Assembly: GCF_022539315.1 (NCBI RefSeq)
Contig: NC_066327.1
Coordinates: 15,168,995 to 15,232,994, forward strand
Reading direction: 5' to 3'
From: Serinus canaria
Lineage: Eukaryota > Chordata > Aves > Passeriformes > Fringillidae
DNA: 64,000 bases
The notes under the pieces are model-generated. The model had not been told where the DNA came from and did no database searches. It worked only from the letters and a program-made list of their open reading frames with translations. Position 1 is the first letter of the stretch. Each line of letters opens with the position of its first letter. Below, in pieces: positions 47,472 to 58,415 of the stretch. The translations under genes were made by a program, and so were the position numbers.

Positions 47472-50400
47472 AAAATGGAGATTACTAAATTTAGGCATCT
47501 CCATGGAGGCTTTTCCATGTGAGCAGGATGTGTAAATTCCTGTTGTAGTCTCTGAATGGAAACCTGTCAGTGCAGCTCGTGGAAGGTTTGGAGCTCTTCT
47601 CACCCCAAGGAACAGAGACACCCCCATCTCCAAGGGGGATGTGAATCTTCCCTCTCTTTTTGTCTGTGGGGAAAACTGGCAGCAATTGTGTTCTGAAGTG
47701 GCCAAATACATTAAACTAAATACAAGAAGTGTTAAGTTAATGAGTGCTAATCAAGATTAATCCACTGAAATCACTGAGAGGCATCTTTTCAAGAGGAGGA
47801 TGAGTTGGAGGGAAATCAAGCTGTATATGTCTGCTAGCTGCACGAGATTGCCCTGGATGATTTAATGGGCAACTTTGATTATTTATGCTCCATGCATTCC
47901 CAGAACAAAATGAAATGAGGGATTATTGTGTTGAGAAATATCTGAAAGTGGATCTAAATGCTGTTCTAAATTCACCAGATGTGTGAAACCATCAGAATCA
48001 GAGGATGTGGGGACACTGCTCCATTGTGACCCCAACTCTGCAGAAGAGCAAGGGATCTTTTTTTTTCCTTTCCAGGTGTAACCTAATTTTAAAAATATTC
48101 TGCATCTTGTATTAGTTACATATTGGTAGTCAGTGAATTATTCTATCTAAGAATCTGTCAGGAGAGGTAAGAAACTTTAATGTTCATTTTTGCTAAAGCA
48201 AAAACAGCCAGCAGTGATTTCCAGGCAGCAGGACAAGCACGTGAGAGGTGCAAAGCAATAAATGCTGGATCTGCTCAGATCTTCCAGCAGCAAAAGAAGC
48301 AGGAAAGTGAAAGATGATGATGATGGGGCCAGAGAGAATTATGGAAAAAACAGTATTGTAGGGAGAGAAAAGGAGGTGAAAGCTGTAAAACTCATGAGAA
48401 GTTAGAGTTAGTTTTTTTTCATGGTATTTATCTGCCACTGCAGGAATTAGACACACTGTTATTTTACATTTGCTTCACATGCACAGAATCTGAAAGGAGA
48501 AAAATCTTTTGTTCTTCAAACTGCTTGTACATGGCCACTTTTATTGCTGAGACCTATTAGCTCAGCTGAGCTGTTTGTCAATGCAGATAATTCTAGATGT
48601 CAGTTTTGGAGATACTGACAGGGAATTGCAACCTCCATGCAATCAAATACATTCAGGAAGACATAATTGCCAATCTTTTCCAGGCCTATCACACCTGGCT
48701 GGGTGTTTTTCTGAAATGTATTTCAGCAGTAAATGTTCATTTATCCATATTGGTAATTATATTCATCAAAAGGAAAGGATCAGTTTTGACAATTTTCTTC
48801 AGTCTTGATTTCTATAGAACTTGGAATGGTTTAAATCTTTTAGGATTTTCTTAAATTAGGAAATTTGTTTTTCACTTTTTGAAGCAACTTTCATTTCAAA
48901 ATGTGAGCTATTTATAAGGAAAAATGTTTTAAAAATGAAAACGTGTTGAAATCAAAACCAAAGTTTGACCTGAATCTACTTATTTCCTCTGTTCAAATTT
49001 TCAATTCACAACAGCTTTTTTGCCATTATATTTTTTTCCAACTTCACAAATTTAATGAAATTCGAGGGAAGCAAGGCAGGATGTGAGAAACCTTAAGCTT
49101 TAAGGAGACATATCTGGTCTGCTCAGATGTGAGAAGCTCAGAATAGATGAGTTTCTCACCAGGAAAGGTAATATTTTGGGGGATCTTTTTTTCTTTTCTT
49201 CTTATTCCTGAGCTGTAGAACACTTCAGATTTTATTTTCATATTCAGGAAGGAGGTTTTGTTTTTTTTTTGATTGGTTGGTTGGTGTTTTTTAGCAGCGG
49301 CTGAACTTTTCCAAGAGGCCTTTCCTGGAGCATTAACCCAGAAGGAAAGCCCTGGATGTTGTGCAGTGCAGGTGAAAACCCCCTCTCCCTGCCTGCCCTT
49401 TTAGAAAGGTTTCCATGGAGAGAATATTCTGACAGGCTGGGAATTTTCCATCTATTTCCATTTCCAGTGGGTCCCCCAGGATGGAGGAGCACCAGAGGTG
49501 CCCAGAAGGCTGCAGGGGCAGGACTCAGCTGGCAGCAGCCCCTGAGCTGCTCCATTTCCCTCCCCAAACCCTGGCTGGGCTCATTTTCTGTCCTGCAGCT
49601 CAGCCTCCCATCCCTGGCTCCCTGCAGAGAGCTGGAATTCCACGATAAAGGGAACAAACCCCAAACCCCCTCCTTTTAGGCTCTAAATGGGATTTTTCTG
49701 ACAAGACACACCAGGGCTGGCACTCCTGCCCCTGCCTTTTTTGACTTTTTAGTGACTTCAACGCTCACCCTTTTGGCAGAACTTTATTGTGGCCATTATT
49801 TCCATGGATTCTGAGGGTTAAAAAGCAATCTGTGGAAAGGAATTGGCAGGGACCTCTCCTTGTGGATTCTCCTGTGTAAAAGTACAGCTCACGCTGAGCA
49901 CGAGGCTCAAAGATTTCTGCCTAAAGCTGAAATCAGCACTTGTAAAATCAAGAAGAAACCCATTTAGTGGTTAAACAGTTATGGAGATGGCACAACATCT
50001 CCCCTTCCATTTGCCATGACAAATCATTTTGTTAACAAGGGCAGAACCAGCAGCTTTCACATTTAACATTGGCCACTGGAGGGTTTTGATCACTCAGGCT
50101 GGATGGAGCTGAAAAGCAAATCTCATTAAAGAAAACTCATTAAAGGTCTCCCAAAGTCCTCTCTCCTCCAGTGCTTCTGTGCCTGGCTGCTTTTGCTTCC
50201 TGGATGATTACAAACTGGACACCAAGAAGAAATCTTTGACTTTTGGATATGCATCAGAAAATACAAAATCTGCATTTATACCTATTTTAAAAAATGAGCC
50301 ATATTTTAGAAAAGGAATACAGAGCACAAATCCAATCCAAACAAAACAGTCATTCCAGGTTTCTTGTTCTCTGCTTGAGGTATTACACTGAAAATCTAAA

Positions 50401-53400
50401 TAAAATAACAGGAACAACTTTCTCATTATTTTTCCAGAGCTTTCAGCTGGGAGGGTTGAGGAGCCATCAGTCTCTTGCCATAAAAAATCCATTCTTATAA
50501 AAGCTCATTTTTTAAGGAATGAAAATGATGAAAATCCACACATTCATGGAGTTTTTCCTTGGTAGATCTCCATGCACTCAAAAGGAAAAAAAAAACAAAC
50601 ATTTTTTGGAGCAAGAGATTCTGAGCATCACCAGGAAATTCTGGTCCAAGGCTGGCTGACCACAGCGAGGCAGTGACTCTGTAACAGCTCCAAACAAGCA
50701 GAAAATACCAGATTTGTTCCCTGAGAGCTTCCTGGCTCTGAAGGGTCCTTGCTTTCCAGGAGGAATCATCACTTTTTTGTCGTTGGGTCGGTTTTATTTC
50801 TCCCCAGAAAAACGGAAGCTTTCCAAAACATGCTCAGATGTTTTTAGGTCATCTGTTTCAGTGATTTCTTGCCCTGAAACTTGCCTGAGAGCATTTGCTG
50901 TTGGAAACCCCACTGACACTGACAACACATCCACTGCAAGTACCTTGGGTGAAACAGCAAATTAATTCTTCTTCTCAAACCCTCATAAAAGAATTCCCAT
51001 TGGGAATTTTTTTGTCTCAAGCTCGAATTAACAGCAGACTGACCTTTCTTTAAGCCCTGCCTTGGGCTGTTCTGATGTTTAAATACTGATACTCTATCCC
51101 AGCAATGCCTCTTGAGTCACTGGGGCAAAATGTGGGACCTGAGCTGACTTGAGAACTGGCAGAGTCACTGAGAGGAGCAATGCCCCTGTGTAGGGATGAT
51201 CCTATAGGAATGGAACAGAGCAGAATATAGGATGTAATAGATTGAAATATAGGGATGGAATATAACAGGTATTTTATTAATTGTAAAATTCCCAGGAAAG
51301 ACTGAGAAAAGAGATTTTGTTTCGTTTAAATTTGAATGGAACACCATTATTATGTTGTTTGTTTGTGGTTTTTTTTTTTTTTTGGTAATATTTGCCTCCC
51401 TTGGCTCTTCTCTTTCTCCTCACAGAGCAGAGGGATGGTGCCAAGCTGCCACTTCTCCCCCAGTTTCCCTCTGCAGGGCTGAGCTGGGCTCTTTGAGAGC
51501 TGGGCTGGAGCTACTTAACACTAATTTTTTTTGGAGATAGCACAAAGTAGAAGGCATTGGATTTATCCCCAGCCTCACTGGGGCACTCAGCTCCAAGGCA
51601 GCCTGAGATCCCCAGACTGTTGTTTTGAACCAGGGCAGAAGTGGCTGCACTCACAGAGGCACAGCCCAGCCCAGTCAGCACAGATTTATGTTGCACCAGG
51701 GTAATGATCCCCGAGTGCCCCTTGGAACAGGGAATTTATTGAATTTATTGAAGGGAACAACAGCAAACCCAAGGAACACATCCATAATTTTAGACTTAAC
51801 AGCTTCCAGCAGCAGCAGCAGCCTCAAGACCTCGTTGCAGCAGGGCTTAGAGATTCATCTCAACAGCAGCTCTCCTTCCCTTGTTCTGTGAGCTTTGGCT
51901 GTCTTTGGCTGTGACATCTCAGCTTCCCAGGGATGTCAGCCTGGTTTTGGAGTGCCAGGCATGGTGGGGTTTCCCCTGCAGCCACACCTTCCACTGCAGC
52001 CCAGGGGAAAGGGCTTTGATTAACTTCCAGGGATAATTGGTGGGTTCAGGAACCAAGGGTTTCCAAGCCCTATTAAATAAAAAAAAGGGGGGGAAATGTT
52101 TTTTTAGTCTTTTTCATGTAGCTGTTGCCATGATCTAATGGGACTAAATTTGGTTTCCTTCTAAATAAATCTCGCTGTCATTTAGCGAGACTGCAGAATT
52201 AATGAGATGCAGCAGTTCTGGGCTCCATAGCAGGAAGCCAAAAGCAAAAGATATTTTAGATTAACAAATGAGGTGGAAATGACTTTTCCCCCCCAAGGAC
52301 TTACATCCCATGAGAAAACGAGTTTCTCAGGAAAAAAAAAATGAAAAAGAAGAAAGGCTCTGAAAATAGGTTGTGTCACAGAGTTCTGAGGCTGCATCTC
52401 CTGCATCCCTGATGGAAAGCTCAGCTGCCAGGAGGGACTCAGAGAGCAGCAACACTTGGATGGTTTGGGAACAGCACCAGGGCAGCAGTGTGGGTGTGTG
52501 GGGACGTGCAGGTGATGCAGGTGTGGGGTTTCCTGCAGTGGTAATTAGGCTGAGCAGTCAGGAAGGGTGGATGAACTCAGCTGGTTGGGAGGAAGGTTTT
52601 TGTTTTTCTGTCCTTTTGCTGCTGGCGAAGGGACAAGGTAAACACTTTGCTGTTCTGTGGAGAATGTGCTGGATGTTCTGGATTTGCACTGCTGTGGAAG
52701 AGCAAGGAAAAGCAGGGGAAGGTCCAATTCATGGGGAACTTGATGGGGTTTGTCTGCAGCTGACAAACAAGGAATCTGCTCGATATTTTAATTGTCTAAA
52801 TGGACACTTAGTGATGGCCACAACCTGCCCTGCCCTGCCTGGCTCCACTGCTGAACATCCTCAGGTGTGGTAAAAGCAGCTCCATCCCTGCTGCTCCTGG
52901 AGACCATCAAAGGGTTCAGCCTCACCAAGTGCTGCTGGCTCCTGCTCAGCCAAGGATACCCCAGGAAAGCCTTCTGCACCTTGGGAGCTTGCACTGACAG
53001 ATTGGAGGGCAGGGAAACACCAGGCACTCCCAGTGAGCCCTGAAACCAAGGAACAGACAAGAGAAACAGGGGCAAAGCCCTCAAGCCTTGTTTTCCTGAG
53101 GACTTGCCTCAGATGGCAGAGGATGACAGGGATGAACTGAAACTGTGGTATTTTTGCCACTGGAAAGGGACAAAACATCTCATGCTTTTATATAACTTCC
53201 ACTGCTCTGGGTTGTGTCTGAAATAGGCTTTTATTTGTCACTAATGATTATTTATCCAGAGCACTGAGCAGGTGAGTCAGTGTTTACTGCTAAAACACCA
53301 AAACCTCCCTCACTGCATTGTTGTCACAGCCTTTCATGGGCTAAGGAGTTGAAAAAAGGAAATCCAGGTTTGGTGTTTCAGCTCCAGTCCCTCTGTATTT

Positions 53401-54913
53401 ATAGCTCACTTCATGCTTATGAGCATGCAGATATTGGCTGTCAGCTCCCAGCTCCCTTCAGTGCTTTTCACCCAGTCTGAAAATGATTATGGAATTAATT
53501 CAATTGCATTATTACTTTTCTCCTTGTAAAACCTGGGAATTAAGGTAATAAAAATGCTGCTTTGATAGCATTACCATATTAACAGAGGTGGGAATCTTCT
53601 CAGGCAGAGACTTTTACAAAAATTCTTCCATCCTAAATTCTAGTGAGATGAGGACACACTAAATGGTTAATCTACATGAAAGTTTAGGAAGAGAGGCTGT
53701 TTGAACTTGTAGTAACATTATTTTCTAGGGGAAACAGGCAAAGACAAGCCAGAGAAAAATATTCTGCTGTTTTCCCACAAAGTCTGATCAGAGTCCCAGT
53801 GAAGTGATGATGTCCCAGAGAATTTTTGGGAGTCTGTGGCAAAAAAATCAACCCTGGGATGAAGAGAGAAGAATATCCAGTAATGGGTTTCTTAGGAAAC
53901 AAAAGTTCTCAGAACTCCTGCTGGGATAACTCTCATCCTCTGGGAGCAGGGAAGTCTTTCCCCTGTAATAAATCTCTTCTCACATCAGCCTGGTGGCTCT
54001 GCAGGGCTCCACCACACTGCAGGGAGGAGTCTGTCTGTCCCTGCAAGGGGAATTGGTCCAGACTTTCCATTTTTAAGACCTTTTTCTCATCATGGCCTCA
54101 GCTCTAGTAACAGCCATGATTTAAGGGTGTTGGAATAGTGTAAATATCCCAGCAGCTGAGTGGAAACCCTGGGAAAGGCTCCTGTGGGCCCCTGAGAGGT
54201 GAATTGCAGCCAAAAAAATAACTGAGAAGCACATGATGTTGGTAATTAACAATCATAGAAAGATTATTTTACATCATTAAATCGATCTTTTTAGTGACTC
54301 TCAGAATTCACAGCAGTAGGCAGGAATCAATCTATTAATAAATGGCTCAGTTAAGTGTAAATGTAATTGAGGCATTAATTAACAGGTTAAGTGCCTTTCT
54401 GGAAGTCAGACTCTCTTCTCCAGGACATAATCCAAGAGCAGCCCATGGAAACAAGAATGGACCCTGGACTCCTCTTTGTATCTCAAGGAATGCATCACAC
54501 TGATGCATTTTTTGGCAAAGGGACAGAATCCAAGAGAGAAGAGCTGGAGAAGAGAGTGAGTGTAGTGGGTGAGAACACTTTGATGGACAAAATGTCAGAA
54601 AATATCAGAAAATAGCACATCCAGGATAGAACTCATATCAAAATTTTATCAAAAGGCACCGAGAGATCAACCAAGCAACAAGGCAAGGCAATCAGGAGAG
54701 AAGCAAACTGATTCACCCCCACACTCCAAGGCTTAGTCACTGCCCTGCAGGTTGAGCTTGTCTGCTGATGCACTGAACTGTTCTGCAATAAATATAGAAA
54801 ACTCGAGACGTGCACCAGGCACAGCAATCTCAGCAGCAACAGGTCCAGCAGGCAGACTGGAGTTTGTGCTTAGGCTGTGCTTAAAAAACCCCTGGATGTG
54901 ACTGAGCCTGCTG
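47472..54913. other. Unique non-coding sequence, no gene seen
   Basis: Largest uninterrupted unique tract. It has poly-T at 51369, a short CAG cluster at 51811 and ordinary AT-rich segments. The frame at 52373-52873 (166 codons) is the longest outside repeats, but it has no recognisable domain and begins at a non-ATG codon. Confidence 0.55.
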
Positions 54914-54919
54914 GACAAA

Positions 54920-55327
54920 GGTTGTGTTTGTGGGGTGCCCCGTGGCAGGGAGGAACGATGGATCTGACTCCGTGTTCTCAGAAGGCTCATTTATTGTTTT
55001 ATGATACTGGATTCTATTAAAGAATGCTGTACTAAACTGTACTAAAGGATACAGACAGAATGTTAAAAAGATAATAATGAAAACTCCTGACTCTCTCCAG
55101 AGTCCTGGCACAGCCTGGCCCTGCTTGGCCAAAGAGAAAAAACAACTCCCAGCAGAATGCAATGGAACAATCCCCTGTGGGTGAACAATCCCCAAACACA
55201 TTCCACATCAGCACAGCACAGGAGAAGCAAATGAGATCAGAATTGTTTTCCTTTTTCTCTGAAGCCTCTCAGCTTCCCAGGAGAAAATCCTGGGCAAAGG
55301 GATTGTTCAGAAAATGTGAATGTGACA
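54920..55327 (-). mobile_element. Solo ERV LTR of a third family with 6-bp target-site duplication
   Basis: About 408 bp; on minus it starts TGTCACATTCACATTTTCTG and ends CACAAACACAACC. GACAAA flanks both sides (54914-54919 and 55328-55333). The minus-strand 3' terminal dinucleotide is CC where CA is expected, most simply a point mutation. AATAAATGAGCC (plus about 54986-54997) is the polyadenylation signal. It has no internal retroviral sequence. The copy at 26335 belongs to the same family. Confidence 0.9.
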
Positions 55328-55333
55328 GACAAA

Positions 55334-56129
55334 TAAGTTTGGCTTGGGCTCAAAATTTTTGGCTGGCCTTGAAAAGGGTTATGCAGCCAAGATGGACATA
55401 TTCCCTGTTTTCCACATCTTTGTGATATTCCCTGATCTTTGTGATATTTTGGAGATGAAGGATGACGTTCATGCTGAGAGGAACAGTGGATTTGTGTTTC
55501 CAAAGCAGCTGTGGGGCTGCTGGTGGATAAAACCAGATCTGGGAGAGAAAAGAAACAATGGGAAGGATTCCACTGAGTGATGAATGGGAAAAGAGATTTG
55601 CTTTTAGAAATGAACTTTAGGTTTGCTGATAAATGAAATTTGGACATTGAAAGATGAAAGGAAAAATGGGGAAGAAAAACCCCTAAATTCCATAAGAATT
55701 AACAATGAAAAGGGAGGGTTGTACATTAGAGGGGAATCTTTGGGATCAGGTGTTTGGGGAAGTCTGAACCTCTCAAGTACCTCCGAAATGGGGAAAGAGA
55801 GAAGGGAAATGTGGCTGGAAATTGGGATAAAAAGGAGGCTGAGTCCCCCAAAAATCTGAGAGCCCCCAGGGGATGCCCCATGGCCTCTGCCTTGATTGGA
55901 ATAAAGCCAAAGGGCTCCTCTGTCTCCTTTTTGGACATCAACCTCTGGTGTTTGGGGATTGATTTTCCTAACAATGTTTTTTGTTTAGAAAGCAGAGAAG
56001 CGAAGAAATAGAGGAGAAAACTCTTTTAAACGAATGGAAACATTTTCTGGTTTATGGTGCACGAAACCCTAAAGGGAGGAAACATGAAGACATTTTGTGC
56101 AATGGATTTAATCTCGGCTAACTCTGCTC
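55334..56129. other. Unique non-coding sequence
   Basis: Ordinary sequence leading into a CpG-richer zone from about 55990. No gene recognised. Confidence 0.5.
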
Positions 56130-56148
56130 CTTTGTGCCACTTTGGGCA

Positions 56149-56156
56149 TTATAAAA
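56149..56156 (+). promoter_or_regulatory. TATA-like box upstream of a candidate exon
   Basis: TTATAAAA lies about 170 bp before an ATG in the part of the window with roughly a dozen CpGs in 360 bp. The nearest start site would be around 56180. No initiator or other core element can be confirmed, so promoter status is an inference. Confidence 0.3.
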
Positions 56157-56326
56157 CAGGAACGAGTGTCCCAGCCTCAGTGCAGGCTCTCCGAGGAATT
56201 TAGGGGAGCAAACAGAGACCCCAGGGAGGCAGCGGGGTGATAAAACATCACTGAGCACTTCTCACCCTGCCCGGAGCTCCTGCTGCCCCCAGGGAGGAGA
56301 GAAGTCATTGAGTGTCCCCTTTTGTC

Positions 56327-56381
56327 ATGGCAAATGTCGCTGTGCCACCACAACCCCCCGGTCCTGGAGCGGCATCCCGAG
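56327..56381 (+). CDS. Candidate first coding exon, hypothetical
   Basis: ATG in GTCATGG context opens 18 codons rich in Pro, Ala and Gly, then one base of a split codon before GAG|GTGAGC, a consensus splice donor. Four CpGs fall in these 55 bases. Joined to the acceptor at 57101 the frame continues for 31 further codons after the split glycine and then stops, giving a 50-residue product with no known domain. It might instead be a non-coding first exon, or chance. Confidence 0.22.
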
Positions 56382-56404
56382 GTGAGCAGGGAGCAGGGGA
56401 CAGG

Positions 56405-57052
56405 GCTTGATGGTCAATTTTTGGGACAGGGCTTATGATGAATTTTTGGGACAGGGTTTATGATGAATTTTTGGGACAGGGTTTATGATGAATTTTTGGG
56501 ACAGCGTTTGATGCCCAAATTTTGGGACAGGGTTTATGATGTATCTTTGGGACAGGGTTTGATGATAAATTTTTGGGACAGGGTTTATGATGAATTTTTG
56601 GGACAGGGTTTATGATGAATCTTTGGGACAGGATTTGAAAATTTTTGGGAGAGGGTTTGATGATCAATTTTTGGGACAGGGTTCATGTTGAATTTTTGAG
56701 ACAGTGTTTGATGCCCAAATTTTGGGACAGGGTTTGATGATGAATTTTTGGGAGAGGGTTTATGATGAATTTTTGAGACAGGGTTTATGATGAATTTTCG
56801 GGACAGCATTTGATGCCCAATTTTTGGGACAGGATTTATGATGAAATTTTGGGACAGGGTTTATGATGAATTTTTGGGACAGGGTTTATGATGAATTTTT
56901 GGGACAGTGTTTGATGCCCAATTTTTGGGACAGGATTTGATGATCAATTTTTGGGACAGGGTTTATGATGAATTTTTGGGACAGGGTTTATGATGAATTT
57001 TTGGGACAGGGTTTATGATGAATTTTTGGGACAGTGTTTGATGCCAAATTTT
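56405..57052 (+). repeat. 25-bp minisatellite, about 26 copies, with higher-order pattern
   Basis: The basic unit is GATGAATTTTTGGGACAGGG plus TTTAT. A variant with GATGCCCAA begins at 56510, 56710, 56812, 56913 and 57040 (the last as GATGCCAAA), at spacings near multiples of 25. Each is preceded by ACAG and a non-GG pair, where other units have ACAGGG. The array fills almost all of the putative intron 56382-57101. Confidence 0.97.
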
Positions 57053-57101
57053 TAAGCTAAGCACTCCCAGTCACCACCTTTTAATTGTTGTTTCTTTCCA
57101 G

Positions 57102-57199
57102 GTATTACTCACGAAGGAGAATTTTCAGATTTGATATTCAGGATGTCCTGCAAGGCTTCCTTCCCCAAACTCAGCTCCTTTGGGCTGTCACCACCCTGA
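57102..57199 (+). CDS. Candidate second exon, hypothetical
   Basis: TTGTTGTTTCTTTCCAG ending at 57101 is a strong acceptor. In the phase left by the candidate exon at 56327 the frame reads a split glycine and 31 codons to TGA at 57197-57199. An alternative frame stays open to 57267. The peptide is not one I recognise. Without transcript evidence this is only a splice-signal prediction. Confidence 0.18.
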
Positions 57200-57269
57200 G
57201 GAATGGCAGAACTGCTCTGATATCTTGTGTATTACACTACAAAAAAATTTTATTTGAAGTTTTCTGAGA

Positions 57270-58307
57270 AGAAAAAACGGATTTAGCCTGAGAACCAAAG
57301 AGAAGTTTCTTTTCCAGAGTGCTGAAAACTCGACAGCATTTCCTCCCATGCACTGGATTCCCAGTGACACAAATAATTCCAGCTGTGATCAAGGCAGGCC
57401 ACAAGGCACCTCCTCATCTTCCAGGGAGTGCTGCCTCCCAGTGCAAATGAGGGAGCTGTCGGTGCTAATTAGCAGCTCCCATCCCTCGTTACCCAACTCC
57501 TGCTGTTTGTGCACACGGATGAATCAAGTGCCTGTGGATCTGGCACAGATGCTTGCAAGTGCTCTGTGAATGGATAATCACATTTCTAGTTCCTTCGAGG
57601 GAAGTAGGACCTGCATCTGAAACACAAGCCACAGTAAAAATTCACCAAAAACACCCCCACGAATGTTGGATGATCCTTTAGTGGTCGTTAGGGCTTAAAA
57701 TTTTATTTCCTTCCAGGCAAAGATGGAAATGAACAAAATTTCCTTTCCTATGAAAATATTTTATCACAACATTTCAATTTAGCTGGGAAAGGAGGTTTAA
57801 AAAATGTTGCTTTATGCAGCTGTAAACCTGGTTATTAAATTATCCCATAAATTCAAATAATTAAAAATATAGTTTCTGGATTCCATAAACTCATAATTGA
57901 AACTGTTGTTGGACAATTCTGAAAAATGAGCAGCAAACCTTTAAAAAAAGTTTAGACTGGTATAAACAAGAGCACCTGACATTCAGGCCTCCTACATGTT
58001 CAAATAAAGACATTATTATTCAAGTACTATTTGTACTGAAGTAACTCCCAGGCTTCCAGTCACAGAGAAAGGCATCTAAAGGGTGTGGCTTTCATTCCAC
58101 ATTAACATTGATGGATGAGGTTTTTTTTAGTCAATATAACATTCAGTGTACATTTCTAAGCACAAAGTTTGGGTATCTCTGGCTAGAAAAGCAGCCATAA
58201 AAATTCCTTTTGGTAAATTTTGCCAAAAATTCAAAAATCCCTGCAGAAACCTCACCCATTCTCCTGTCTCCTCTTCTCCTGTCTCTCCTCTCTCCCTGCC
58301 CATAAAG
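57270..58307. other. Unique non-coding sequence
   Basis: AT-rich, especially 57640-58140. No repeat or gene recognised. Confidence 0.55.
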
Positions 58308-58415
58308 CACATTTGTTTTGTTCACGTTTGTTTTGTTCACATTTGTTTTGTTCACATTTGTTTTGTTCACATTTGTTTTGTTCACATTTATTTTATTCAC
58401 GTTTATTTTGTTCAG
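58308..58415 (+). repeat. 15-bp minisatellite, about 7 copies
   Basis: Unit TTGTTTTGTTCACAT, drifting to TTATTTTATTCACGT at the 3' end. Five codons per unit keeps several frames open on both strands; these are artefacts. Confidence 0.95.

Noticed and set aside
52373..52873. 166-codon plus-strand frame, with an acceptor-like CACAG near its start and GACAAG|GTAAAC inside
   Set aside because: No ATG at the start of the frame, no recognisable domain, and a frame of this size is expected by chance in 64 kb.
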